A DNA stretch of 64,000 bases from VRUE01 sp963702705 (GCA_963702705.1 CAVPDR010000002.1:930001-994000), one strand, 5' to 3'; numbered from the stretch's first letter, positions 36,401-44,452 are shown. The notes: generated by a model not told the origin, from the sequence alone. Translations and numbers: made by a program.

Positions 36401-36604
36401 CGAGACAAGTGCGTCGCCTTCGGACGCTGAGGTTCCGGGCACGCTCAACGAGAACGGATCGAGCTTGCTCTCGACCGTCAGCCCAAGGAAACCGAGGATC
36501 GCGCAGGCCGCCAGAACCGCCACTAGGCCAGCCAGGGGACGGCGACGCCTCCCAGACCAAAGCCCCCCTCTCATTCGAGGAAGTTTAAGGAGTGAGCCCT
36601 CCAT
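33488..36604 (-). CDS. MmpL/RND-family membrane exporter
   Basis: The product has 1038 residues. Two MMPL halves are each built of one N-terminal helix, a large extracytoplasmic loop and five further helices. The first helix bundle holds LGLALGVDYSLLIVSRFREEL (about 245-265) and the second IFGVTFGLSIDYAVFLIARMRERY (about 945-968). These GVDYS/SIDYA segments are the proton-relay region of RND/MmpL proteins. The second loop contains a long coiled coil rich in GxxLxxG steps (about 530-720; LGAGLGKLGAGVERLSGGLGEL), common in MmpL/YhgE-like exporters. Family members move lipids, polyketides or drugs to the cell surface. It heads an operon with two secreted proteins and carries an operator-like motif 77 bases upstream. 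Proximity to terpene genes suggests a lipid cargo (inference). Confidence 0.87.
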   Translation of the reverse strand: MEGSLLKLPRMRGGLWSGRRRRPLAGLVAVLAACAILGFLGLTVESKLDPFSLSVPGTSASEGDALVSSHFGDSSPFVVLLQGPPQPLDQQGRALVRTLRRSTDATVIAPWGRGSLARLRPTKRKALILVDFQVPLAVAMRDTVPRLERLLVGQIQAPVKATQSGFATVSKALQDESLGATARAELLAAPLLILILLFVFRSVAAAAIPLAFGALTVFAGRGVLALLTSFMTIDALSLVVCTMLGLALGVDYSLLIVSRFREELDRNSDPWRAAAATRGTAGRTTLFAGVTLIVAVVFSAYLQPGTLLLSLATTVGVVAAISIVVSTLAVPPLLALLGRRINAGRIGRSRSGRQRPAIAAAATAALRRPALAALLVAVPLVLLALPAIAFSTGAPGIQELSASNAARKSAEEIDRAVGPGWGAPFVLVAATDRGPITSPQQLALLARWQRLIDAQPGVRAVIGPASIVRRMAPLQSFGSTLSSRGTQDAAELGRLGPDLRRAGLAVKKLRDGIGRGADGSGLLAEGASQAAVGAQLIAGGLSRARSRGSEAVGAVKRLQAGSELLAQGQRKASVGTLTLTLGLRSLHPQMRGGELVRARRLAAQLERAAADDPVLRSAANQARALARGIASDSNEVRRLRDVAQQLNSAVNRLASGGRRLEEGVGKLSRAADGLGAGLGKLGAGVERLSGGLGELQGGAGTLQTGLAEGFQRSYPLQMKLRQAGKKVSAVSAPLVQGITHLHRDSPALFDSGYFVLSALEGASAQDRAAAGEAISVGGSGQAARMLVVSRYGFNTSGSRQTGEQLSADAQKLGEEGRLETAVTGGAATFNTYGEATKARLPFVLGAFVLFTLLALVAILRAPLLALLAVCLNLASVAAAIGVLTLICQIPAGYPLGGHPYIDTVGAGAIFGVTFGLSIDYAVFLIARMRERYVVDQSNRAAIEFGLEKTAGVITGAAAIMAAVFISFAAAPIATVSQMGIGLTVAILLDATVVRIVLLPALMLLLGDRVWHVPPSLDHLLPTRNLLDGAPQVHGSVSQ

Positions 36605-36680
36605 TCGTTCCCATATCGGGCCTTTGCTTTTCCTTTCACGTGCCTCAAACGTTCACACCGGGGCAATGCCGAGGAAGAAC

Positions 36681-36698
36681 TAGAAACATTCGTAGACC
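36681..36698 (-). promoter_or_regulatory. Operator-like motif, copy 5 (TAGAAACATTCGTAGACC)
   Basis: It lies 77 bases upstream of the MmpL gene and 163 bases upstream of double-TetR copy 2. A weaker variant (CTCAAACGTTCACACC) occurs at about 36644-36659, again giving a pair. Apart from these, the stretch 36605-36861 holds no gene I can support. Confidence 0.55.
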
Positions 36699-36845
36699 AT
36701 GAGTCTCACTTCAGCAGCCGGTAGATGCCGGGGAAGTCCTCCGGAAGGTTGTTTAGAGCCAATTCTCACCAATGCCTTTGGGTCACTCGCGTTACCACCA
36801 AAAGTGATGTGGTTGAGCCAGGCGAAGACGGCCATTGGGCACGGA

Positions 36846-38146
36846 ATATCTTTCGTCCACGATGGCTGAGACACCCTGGGGAGATCCGGCTGAGCTGAGG
36901 ACGAGGAAGCTGCCCCCGGGGCGGGGGAATGCGGAGGAGGTCAAGCGGAGCCAGCGCGAACGGCTGTTCGCCGCGATGGTGGCCGCGCTCGCCGATCAGG
37001 ACTTCGAGGCGATCACGGTCGCCGATCTGCTCAGGCTCTCAGGCGTGTCGCGCAAGTCCTTCTACGGCCACTTCGCCGACCAGCGGGAGTGCCTCGTCGC
37101 CGCTATTGAGGCGCTGGCGGGGCCCGCCCTCGAGACGATCAAAGCCGGGCTGGAGCAGCCTGGCGACATGGAGCTGGCAAAGCAGGCATTCGAAAACCTG
37201 TTCCGGCAGATCGTCGCCCAGCCCGCTACCGCGAAGATGTGCTTCGTCGACGTCTACGCGGCCGGCCCTGCCGGCGTGGCGCTCGTTGACCGCACGATCG
37301 ACGCGTTCGAGGTGCTCGCCAAGCAGATGTTCGATCAGATGCCCGGCTATGAGGAGATGCCAGCCGAGCTCATGCGGGCACTGATCGGAGGCGTCCAGAA
37401 GGTGATCCACAAGCGCCTTCTCCGCGGCCAGGAGGAGCAGCTGCTCGAACTGGCCCCACAGCTCTGGGATTGGCTGTTCCTGTACCCCACGCCTCCCGGC
37501 GAACTGAAGCCCCCTCGGCGCGTCGCGCGCAAAACCCAGACCTTCGAGGAGCGCCAGGCTGCCTCCCTTCCCCCGGAGCGGATCCTCAGGGCGCTTGCCG
37601 CGGTCGTCTCTGAGAAGGGCTACCACGAAACTAACGTGGAAGACATCGTCAAGAGGGCGAGGACATCAACGCGGACCTTTTACGAGTCCTTCGACACCAA
37701 GGAGGATGCAATGGTGGCCGCTCTCGACAGCGGCTCCCAGCGGATGCTCGCAGAGGCGATGCCGGCGTTTCGGCGGCCGAATGACTGGCAGCACAAAATC
37801 CAGGCGACCCAGGAGGCGATGTTCAGCTTCGGGGTGCTGGAGCCCGAGTACGCCCGCCTTGGCGCCGTCGAGATCTTCGGGGCAGGGACTCGCGCGCTCG
37901 AGCAGCGCGAGGTCGTAACCGAAGGCATGGAGGCGCTCCTCAAGCACGGAGTCGACGTCGTGAACCCGAGCGTCCCGCCAATTACTCCGGAGGCGATCGG
38001 CGGCGCCCTCTACACCCTCTTCTATGACCACGTGAGACAGAAGGGCGCAAAGCGGCTACCGGAGATCGTGCCGCCCGTCGTCTACGTGACGCTAGCCCCG
38101 TTTCTCGGACCAGAGGAAGCGTTCTCGCTCGCGACTAAATGAGCGG
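36846..38146. repeat. 1.3-kb direct repeat (double-TetR gene), copy 2
   Basis: Partner of 28927-30227. Here the repeat runs into the coupled terpene-synthase-like gene. The two direct copies enclose 6.6 kb carrying the MFS and MmpL operons. Recombination between them would delete that segment and leave one TetR copy. Confidence 0.92.
36862..38142 (+). CDS. Double-TetR transcriptional regulator, copy 2
   Basis: Identical in protein sequence to the 28943-30223 product (426 residues, two TetR units). Its stop overlaps the ATG of the DUF2600 gene (ATGA, 38139-38142), so regulator, terpene-synthase-like enzyme and prenyltransferase form one operon. This placement suggests that the natural job of the regulator is to control this terpenoid operon and the divergent MmpL exporter. 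A ligand derived from the terpene pathway is plausible but not shown. Confidence 0.88.
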   Translation: MAETPWGDPAELRTRKLPPGRGNAEEVKRSQRERLFAAMVAALADQDFEAITVADLLRLSGVSRKSFYGHFADQRECLVAAIEALAGPALETIKAGLEQPGDMELAKQAFENLFRQIVAQPATAKMCFVDVYAAGPAGVALVDRTIDAFEVLAKQMFDQMPGYEEMPAELMRALIGGVQKVIHKRLLRGQEEQLLELAPQLWDWLFLYPTPPGELKPPRRVARKTQTFEERQAASLPPERILRALAAVVSEKGYHETNVEDIVKRARTSTRTFYESFDTKEDAMVAALDSGSQRMLAEAMPAFRRPNDWQHKIQATQEAMFSFGVLEPEYARLGAVEIFGAGTRALEQREVVTEGMEALLKHGVDVVNPSVPPITPEAIGGALYTLFYDHVRQKGAKRLPEIVPPVVYVTLAPFLGPEEAFSLATK

Positions 38147-39239
38147 TGGGGCGCATAGTCGGCCTGAAAATCTTCTCAGCCGACTAAGGACACTCATCTC
38201 GGTGGTGTGGGCTCTTGCCACCTATCAGCGGGCAGTCCTGCCCCAGGTCAGAGGTGAGTTGCAGCGCTGGGAGCGCCGCACCGGAGGAATCCCCGATCTT
38301 GTCCTTCGGGAGGCGGCGCTCTCAGCAATCAGGGAAAAGAGCAGCAACGTCGAGGCAACGGCGGTTTTCGCAATCCTGACTCCGCGCTCTCACAGATCCT
38401 CTGTACTGCGTGCAATGACCGCCCTTCAGACGACGATCGAGTATCTCGATGTCCTGGGTGAGCAGTCACACGACGAGCCACTAGCAGACGGTCTTGCCCT
38501 GCACGGTGCTCTTGCCGAGGCAGTGACCCCCGGCGCCCAGTGCTCGGACTGGTACCGCCTGCACCCTCAAACCGACGACGGCGGATACCTCGCTGCCTTG
38601 GTCGCGACCTGCCAGCGAGAGGTGGCGAGGCTGCCATCGGCCGACACGGTTCTGAGGACCGCACAACGAGCTGCACAACGTTGCGCTGAAGGCCAGAGCT
38701 ATACCCATGCGACTGTTCGCAGCGAGGCAGGCGCGCGAGCACTCAAGGAGTGGGCGGCAGGACTGGACGATAGTGGCGAGCACTACTGGTGGGAGCTAGC
38801 AGCGGGCGCAAGCTCTTCGGTTGCGGTTCACGCTCTTATCGCCGCAGCCGCGAATGAGAATGTCGATGCCGAGGAAGCCGAGCGGGTCGACGCGGCCTAC
38901 TTCCCTCCAATCGGTGCCTTGACGGTCCTTCTCGATGATCTCGTTGACCGAGAGACAGACGTTGCGGCGGAGGAACACAATTACCTTGGCTATTACGCGA
39001 ACAACGAAATAGCCGCAGAGCGATTTGCCGTCCTTACCCGGCGCGCTCGAAATGCCATCGTGAGCCTTCGGCTCAAGCAACGCCACACCGCAATCCTCAT
39101 GGGCGTAGGCGGCTTCTATCTAAGTACGCCAGGGGCAAAGACTGGCTACGCCCGCCCGATACGAGCCCGAATGCTCGAGGCTCTGGGTGCAGCCGTATAC
39201 CCGATTCTCGCAGTCCGAAATGTTCTTCGGCGTGACTAG
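38139..39239 (+). CDS. Tetraprenyl-beta-curcumene synthase-like large terpene cyclase (YtpB/DUF2600)
   Basis: The product has 366 residues, mostly helical. Family features seen are the N-terminal VWALATYQRAVLPQVRGELQRWERRTGGIPD, the middle FAILTPRSHRSSVLRAMTALQTTIEYLDVLGEQ, and the acid-rich LTVLLDDLVDRETDVAAEEHNYL (about 260-282). This is the DUF2600 family, whose Bacillus member YtpB cyclises a C35 prenyl diphosphate into sesquarterpene precursors. Its product would be a large lipid-like terpene in the membrane. It is translationally coupled to the double-TetR gene before it and overlaps the prenyltransferase gene after it, so substrate supply and cyclisation are encoded together. The actual chain length used here cannot be told. 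Confidence 0.8.
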   Translation: MSGGAHSRPENLLSRLRTLISVVWALATYQRAVLPQVRGELQRWERRTGGIPDLVLREAALSAIREKSSNVEATAVFAILTPRSHRSSVLRAMTALQTTIEYLDVLGEQSHDEPLADGLALHGALAEAVTPGAQCSDWYRLHPQTDDGGYLAALVATCQREVARLPSADTVLRTAQRAAQRCAEGQSYTHATVRSEAGARALKEWAAGLDDSGEHYWWELAAGASSSVAVHALIAAAANENVDAEEAERVDAAYFPPIGALTVLLDDLVDRETDVAAEEHNYLGYYANNEIAAERFAVLTRRARNAIVSLRLKQRHTAILMGVGGFYLSTPGAKTGYARPIRARMLEALGAAVYPILAVRNVLRRD

Positions 39240-40005
39240 CGTCGGTCGCCCCAAGTACGTGGCGTTGATTGCCGACGGCAATGGACGCTGGGCGCAAAAG
39301 AGGGGCCTTTCAGTTGGAGAAGGACACCGCGCGGGTGCCGAGAACGTCAGGGCTCGCTTGCGAGACGCTGCCGAGTTTGGAATTCGAGAGCTGACGATCT
39401 TCGCCTTCTCCACCGAGAATTGGGCGCGTCCCGCCGAGGAGGTGAAAGGACTCATGGAACTGCTCGCTGAGTACATCGACTTTGTGACACCCGAACTGTA
39501 TGAGGAAGGAGTTCGACTGCGCTTTATCGGAGGCCGTCGTTCACCACCCTTGCCAACCTCTCTCGTAGAGAAGATGGGCTGGGCAGAGGGATTAACAGCC
39601 ACCAACGACCTGATCACCTTCTATGTCCCAATTAATTACGGTGGACGAGACGAGATTCTCCGGGCTGCACGGCGATTTACCGGCTCCACTGAAGAGGAGT
39701 TCAGGACGCTCCTTTACGCATCAGAGATGCACGACCCCGAGCTGGTGATCCGCCCAGGCGGCGAGAGGAGGCTCTCCAACTTCCTTACCTGGCAAGTGGC
39801 AGACGCCTGGCTTGTATTCAGCGAAGAGATGTGGCCGGAATTCTCCCGCGAGTTGTTTGAAGGGGCGATCAAGAGCTACCAGAACGCCGAGGCGCGGCGA
39901 GCCGATGGCGGTGTAGTCGCCGCCCAAACCGGGGGCCGCATTGACTGGCCGTCCCGTCCCCAAAACGGCCTGGTCCCGAACCCCGATCCCGGCGATGGCT
40001 CTTGA
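39220..40005 (+). CDS. uppS: Isoprenyl (cis-prenyl) transferase, UppS family
   Basis: The product has 261 residues from the ATG at 39220; a GTG at 39232 that overlaps the previous stop is the alternative start. It has the diphosphate-binding motif ALIADGNGRWAQKRG and then FAFSTENWARP. The signature ELVIRPGGERRLSNFLTWQVADAWLVFSEEMWPEF departs slightly from the usual RTGGE (Pro for Thr) and from the usual AYxE (ADAW). Such enzymes extend isoprenyl diphosphates with cis double bonds. As the cell will also need a housekeeping copy for wall synthesis, this one is probably dedicated to the coupled terpene-cyclase-like enzyme (inference). The altered signature may reflect a different chain length. 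Confidence 0.85.
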   Translation: MFFGVTSVGRPKYVALIADGNGRWAQKRGLSVGEGHRAGAENVRARLRDAAEFGIRELTIFAFSTENWARPAEEVKGLMELLAEYIDFVTPELYEEGVRLRFIGGRRSPPLPTSLVEKMGWAEGLTATNDLITFYVPINYGGRDEILRAARRFTGSTEEEFRTLLYASEMHDPELVIRPGGERRLSNFLTWQVADAWLVFSEEMWPEFSRELFEGAIKSYQNAEARRADGGVVAAQTGGRIDWPSRPQNGLVPNPDPGDGS

Positions 40006-40085
40006 GGAGGCAGGGCTTCTTAGTTTCGGCCCAATCTGGGCGGAGACTGGTGGTCAGCATCTGGACCGTCGCTACCTTGGCGGGG

Positions 40086-40475
40086 ATGGAGGATCAACGA
40101 ACCGAGACGACGCTTCCCGCGCGATTTCGGCAACTGGTCGAGTCTCACGGCATCGACGCAGACGACCCCATCGGTGAGTACGAAACCTAGAAGGACAGTG
40201 TTGACGCCTCGGCCGTCGCGACCATCGCGGCCCAGACGGCGAGCAAGGTGCTCGGAGAATTTGAGCGCCTGCTGCACCAGACGGGCGCACCCAAGGACGA
40301 ACACGACCTGGCCCTCATTCTTGCCTTGTTCATCTACGGCCGACAAGCTGGAGAAGGCGCACAGATCGCCGTCAATGGCGTTGTCTTCGGTGACCACGCC
40401 GATCAGCACCTCACCGAGGTTCGGATCGAACCGAATGCCCTCGGCCGCAGAGCCACGGACGAGCTTTACCCCTAG
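40086..40475 (+). pseudogene. Small unknown protein interrupted by an in-frame TAG
   Basis: One reading frame starts with ATG at 40086 (MEDQRTETTLPARFRQLVESHG, then IDADDPIGEYET). It meets TAG at 40188-40190 and continues open (KDSVDASAVATIAAQTASKVLGEFERLLHQTGAPKDEHDLALILALF) to the stop at 40473-40475. The part after the stop looks coding, helical at first and then beta (AVNGVVFGDHADQHLTEVRIE). It may be one gene with a nonsense change or sequence error, or two small genes, the second starting at GTG 40248. No family is recognised. Confidence 0.4.
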
Positions 40476-40814
40476 TGACGATGGGAGCTCTGCGCTGAAG
40501 TTCTTAACAAAGCGCGAATCGTTCGAGCCCGCTCATATCACTCTCGTATCACGGATCGCCCGCGCATCCCCCCGCATAGCCTCGCGCAGCTAAATCGATT
40601 TGGCGTGGCGCGTGGCTATGCGAAGCCATGCGAGGGCAACCGTTGTATCGAGGAGACAGGATTTGAACCTACGACCGCCTGTCGCCTGTCGTGATCCACA
40701 TCGCCCGAGGTTTCGTAGCCGGCATCCACTTTGCGCGCCACTCCTAAATTTCAATTTCCGATGACCGGTCCGCTCGCGGATACCTTGCAAGCGGCGCCCA
40801 GGCCACGGTACCGC
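40476..40814. other. Non-coding stretch with a tRNA fragment
   Basis: About 340 bases between the small interrupted gene and dnaE2. The only structure I can support is the tRNA 3'-end fragment at 40648-40680. The rest shows no convincing gene. Confidence 0.4.
40648..40680 (-). other. tRNA 3'-end fragment, possible attachment-site remnant
   Basis: On the minus strand this reads as a T-arm and acceptor tail: GGTCGTAGGTTCAAATCC followed by TGTCTCCTCGA. The TTCAAAT loop and a five-pair stem (two wobbles) are intact. The sequence is closest to initiator or elongator Met-type T-arms. No D-arm or anticodon arm is found upstream, so it is not a working tRNA. Such orphan 3' ends commonly mark the displaced end of an element integrated in a tRNA gene. 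Confidence 0.45.
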
Positions 40815-43800
40815 TCAACGCCCCCGCCGCCCGAAGCTGTGCCCGGCCGGAACGACGGCGCGCAGCTCGGCGACCGCCAGCTCACGGGCTCGGCGCGCGG
40901 CAAAGCTCGCCTCGCCTCCCTTGACGTGATCCGGCTCCCTCCCCTGCGGGGGCTCGATACGCCTCACCTCGCCCGGCGACGGGCCGCTCCACTCCAAAGC
41001 GCCCACCTCTCCAACGACTACGTTGATCGTGCCTTCGCGACGCTCCAGGCGCCCGCGAGCGCGAAGGAGAGGGGCAGCGCGAACCAGGGCTCGGTGGCGC
41101 TCATAGACCGCGGGGGGCACGATCAGGTTGACGGTGCCGCGCTCGTCCTCGAGCAGCATGAAGACGATCCCCTTTGCCGTCTCGGGGCGCTGGCGGGCCA
41201 CGACCATGCCGGCGACCTCGACCGTGGCACCGTCCTCGATCTCGATCAGATCCGAGCTGCGCGCGAGGCCCTCGCCGATCTCATCGCGCAGCAAGGCCAT
41301 CGGGTGATCGCCGAGATTGACCCCAGTGGAACGGTAATCCTCCAGCACCGCCTCCCAGCTTCCCAGCGGCTCAAGCTCAGGCGCCGATGGAGGCTCGAGC
41401 GGAAGGGGCAGCTGCTTCCCCGCCCCTGCGGCACGTGAGCTGCCGGCGACGGCGAGGCGCCAGTAGTCCTCCCGCCGGCCTCCGCCCGCTCCCGAGCCCT
41501 CCCCGGCAAGCCCGTCAAGCGCTCCGGCCCAGGCCAGCCGTTCAAGCCCCTCGCGGCTCACCCCCGAGCGAGATGCGAGCTCGGCGATGCTTCGGAAGTG
41601 CCCGCCGCGCTCGCGCTCGGCGACCAGCTCCGCCATCTCCTCTTCCCGCACCCCCTTGACGTAGGCGAGGCCGACCCGCACGGCCAAGGCGTCTTTTTGG
41701 CGCTCGACGCGGCAGCGCACGGCGCTTTGGCCGAGGGCCACGGGGGCCACCCGCACCCCCCGCCGCTGGGCCTCGTGGATCAGGGAGTCGGGCGGGTAGA
41801 AGCCCATCGGCTGCTCGTTTAGCAGCGCGCAGAGGAACTCCGGCGCGTAGTGCTCGCGCAGATAGGCCGACTGGTAGGCGAGCAGGCCGAAGGCGGCGGA
41901 GTGCGCCTTGGGGAAGCCGAAGCCCGAGAAGCCCTTGATCTGCTCCCAGACGCGCTCCGCCAGCTCAGGGGAAACGCCCTTGCGGGCGGCGCCGGCGAGG
42001 AAGCGCTCGCGGTGTCGGCGAATCGCCTCCTCAGAGCGCTTGCGGCTCATCGCCCGCCGCAGTCCCTCTGCCTCAGAGGAGCTAAAGCCGGCGAAGTGCA
42101 TCGCCACCTCGATCACCTGCTCTTGGAAGACGATCGTGCCGAGGGTGTCGCGCAATACCGGCTCAAGCAGGGGGTGCTCGTAGGGGACCTCGTAGCCAGG
42201 GTCTTCGCGCAGCCGCTTGCGCCGCTCGATGTAGGGGTGAACGGCGCCGCCTTGGATCGGGCCGGGGCGAACCAGGGCGACCTGCACGGTGAGGTCATCG
42301 AGGTCTTGGGGCAAGGTGCGCGGCAGCATCTGCATCTGCGCCCGGCTCTCGATCTGAAAGACCCCGGTGGTCTCGGCGGCCCGGATCGACTCGAAGGTCT
42401 CGGGATCGTCAAGGGGAATGCGCGAGAGGTCGACCCTCTCCCCCCGTGCCCGCTCGATCTCAACGACCGCCCGCTCGACCGCGGAGAGCATCCCCAAGCC
42501 CAGCAGGTCGATCTTGAGGAAGCCGGCGTCCGCGCAGGAGTCCTTGTCCCACTGGACGATCTGGCGCCCCGCCATCGCCGCCGGGACCACCGGGCAGACA
42601 TCGACCAGGGGGCGGGTCGAGATCACCATGCCGCCAGGGTGCTGGGAGGCATGGCGGGGCAACCCCATCGCATCGGGGCAAAGGGAAAGCAGTGCCGCCC
42701 AGCGGGGCGAGGCGGCGCGCTGGGCTCCGATCGCGGCGATCACGTCGCGCTCGATCTCCCCGCTTCGCTCATGGAAGCCGACCATCCCCGCCACCCGCTC
42801 GATCTCCCCCGCCGGCAGGCCGAGCGCCTTGCCGAGGTCGCGCACGACACCGCGCGGGCGATAGGTGGGGAAGGCGGCGACCAGCGCCGAGCGCTCAGCA
42901 CCGTAGCGGCGGTGAACCTCGGGGATCAGCCGCTCGCGGATGTCGCGCGGGAAGTCGAGGTCGATGTCGGGCACGGCGGCGACTTCCTCGTTTAGGAAGC
43001 GACCGGCGAAGAGCTGGGCCTTGACCGGGTCGACGTGGGAGAGGCCGGTCAGGTAGCAGACGATCGAGCTGACGCTCGATCCCCTCCCCCGCCCCGGCGG
43101 CAAAAGCGCGCGCACCGAGCTCGGCCCCCGCACCTTCACCGCCACCTCGCGCGCCAGCTCCAGCAGGTCGCGGTGCAAGAGGAAGAACCCCGAGAGGCCG
43201 AGGCCGCGGATCACCGAGATCTCGGCCTCCAAGCGCCGCTCTGCCTCAGGGCGATCCGAGGAGGCCGCGTAGCGCTCGGCGAGGAGCGCCCGGCAGGTCC
43301 CGGCCAGCTCGCGATCGGCGCCGGCGTCCTCGGCGCCGGGATAGGTGTAGGCGAGATCGGCGGTGAGGTCGAAGCGCAGTCGCTCGGCTAGCCGGGCCGT
43401 CTCTGCCACCGCCTCGGGGTACTCGGCGAAGCGGGCCGCCATCGCCTCAGGGGAGGCGAGCGCGGCGCTTGAGTTACCGCGCCGAAGCGGCTCTGAGTCA
43501 TCCAGCCCGACGCCGTGGCGTACAGCCACGAAGGCGTCTTGCAGGCGCGAGCGCGAGCGGCGGTGGAAGTGGACGTTGCCGCTCGCCACGCAGGGCACGC
43601 CCAGCCGCTCGGCAAGCCCCGAGAGCCAGCGGTTGCGGGCGCGGTCGTGGCGCTCGTAGGGGCGCTGCAGCTCGACCCGCAGGCACTCGGCGCCGAAGGC
43701 GCCCCGGAGCTCTCGCCCGAGCTTTGCCCCGAGCGCCTGCTCGCCGCGCTCGGGGCGAGCGCCAAGGACGCCCTCCCGAGCACAGCCCGAGAGGCAGATC

Positions 43801-44207
43801 AGCCCCTCGGCGCGCTCGTAGAGCACCCCGAGGCTCACCCACGGCTGCCCGGCGCTTCGCTGGGCGCCCTCGCGGGTGTGGGAGTGGGCATCGGTGAGCA
43901 AGCGGCAGAGGTTGCGGTAACCGACGGCGCTCTCGACCAGGAGGGTGAGGTGGGCAAGCTCGGGTCGATCGGCTTCGAACTCAAGCGCCACCGTCAGCTC
44001 GGCCCCGGTGATCGGCCGCACCCCCAAGCCCTTGCAGGCGTGGGCGAACTCCATCGATCCCCAGATCCCGTCGTGGTCGGTCAGGGCCAGGGCGGGGTAG
44101 CCGAGTGCTGCGCCCGCGCCGGCCAGCTCGGTCGGAGTGGAGGCGCCGTCGAGGAAGGAGAAGGCCGAATGAGCGTGCAGCTCGACGTAGGGGGCGGGGG
44201 CGGCCAT
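40815..44207 (-). CDS. dnaE2: Error-prone DNA polymerase DnaE2
   Basis: The product is 1130 residues from the ATG at 44207. A PHP domain at the N-terminus (YVELHAHSAFSFLDGAS, LALTDHDG) is followed by the polymerase III alpha palm: RGRGSSVSSIVCYLTGLSHVDP, then VPDIDLDFPRDIRERL with the catalytic aspartates. The fingers come next (IKGFSGFGFPKAHSAAFGLLAYQSAYLREHYAPEF), and the C-terminus is an OB domain (VEVAGMVVARQRPETAKGIVFMLLEDERG). DnaE2 is the SOS-induced alpha subunit that extends past lesions together with ImuB. It overlaps the DUF6504 gene by one base and ends the cassette. No ImuA-like gene is beside it. An in-frame extension upstream of 44207 is only a shadow of imuB. Confidence 0.93.
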   Translation of the reverse strand: MAAPAPYVELHAHSAFSFLDGASTPTELAGAGAALGYPALALTDHDGIWGSMEFAHACKGLGVRPITGAELTVALEFEADRPELAHLTLLVESAVGYRNLCRLLTDAHSHTREGAQRSAGQPWVSLGVLYERAEGLICLSGCAREGVLGARPERGEQALGAKLGRELRGAFGAECLRVELQRPYERHDRARNRWLSGLAERLGVPCVASGNVHFHRRSRSRLQDAFVAVRHGVGLDDSEPLRRGNSSAALASPEAMAARFAEYPEAVAETARLAERLRFDLTADLAYTYPGAEDAGADRELAGTCRALLAERYAASSDRPEAERRLEAEISVIRGLGLSGFFLLHRDLLELAREVAVKVRGPSSVRALLPPGRGRGSSVSSIVCYLTGLSHVDPVKAQLFAGRFLNEEVAAVPDIDLDFPRDIRERLIPEVHRRYGAERSALVAAFPTYRPRGVVRDLGKALGLPAGEIERVAGMVGFHERSGEIERDVIAAIGAQRAASPRWAALLSLCPDAMGLPRHASQHPGGMVISTRPLVDVCPVVPAAMAGRQIVQWDKDSCADAGFLKIDLLGLGMLSAVERAVVEIERARGERVDLSRIPLDDPETFESIRAAETTGVFQIESRAQMQMLPRTLPQDLDDLTVQVALVRPGPIQGGAVHPYIERRKRLREDPGYEVPYEHPLLEPVLRDTLGTIVFQEQVIEVAMHFAGFSSSEAEGLRRAMSRKRSEEAIRRHRERFLAGAARKGVSPELAERVWEQIKGFSGFGFPKAHSAAFGLLAYQSAYLREHYAPEFLCALLNEQPMGFYPPDSLIHEAQRRGVRVAPVALGQSAVRCRVERQKDALAVRVGLAYVKGVREEEMAELVAERERGGHFRSIAELASRSGVSREGLERLAWAGALDGLAGEGSGAGGGRREDYWRLAVAGSSRAAGAGKQLPLPLEPPSAPELEPLGSWEAVLEDYRSTGVNLGDHPMALLRDEIGEGLARSSDLIEIEDGATVEVAGMVVARQRPETAKGIVFMLLEDERGTVNLIVPPAVYERHRALVRAAPLLRARGRLERREGTINVVVGEVGALEWSGPSPGEVRRIEPPQGREPDHVKGGEASFAARRARELAVAELRAVVPAGHSFGRRGR

Positions 44208-44452
44208 CAGGCCGAGTGCCGATACCAGCGGCCAACGGCTACGTCGCGAAAGACCGAGACGTTTCGCCCATCGGCCAAGACCAGCTCGTAGTAGTGGCGG
44301 CGCAGGGGCCGCTCGGTCCACCAGCGATCCTCGATCACCCACGCCTCGCGGATCGACTCGACCGCCATGCCGCCAAGCGAAAGCGGGATGCCTTCGCGGC
44401 CCACCTCGACCCGCACGCCCCTGGGCGCGTTGATGCGACGGGCCAGGCTCAT
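44207..44452 (-). CDS. DUF6504-type small protein of the imuB-dnaE2 cassette
   Basis: The product has 81 residues: RRINAPRGVRVEVGREGIPLSLGGMAVESIREAWVIEDRWW, then RHYYELVLADGRNVSVFRDVAVGRWYRHSA. This is a small beta-barrel-like protein regularly encoded between imuB and dnaE2 in actinobacteria. It overlaps imuB by ATGA (44449-44452) and dnaE2 by one base, which means strict co-translation. The aromatic WWTERPLRRHYY segment may bind a protein or DNA partner. A role as an accessory of the mutasome is inferred from location. Confidence 0.68.
   Translation of the reverse strand: MSLARRINAPRGVRVEVGREGIPLSLGGMAVESIREAWVIEDRWWTERPLRRHYYELVLADGRNVSVFRDVAVGRWYRHSA

Noticed and set aside
41850..42995. 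Plus-strand open frame of 381 residues
   Set aside because: It is antisense to dnaE2 with no recognisable domain.
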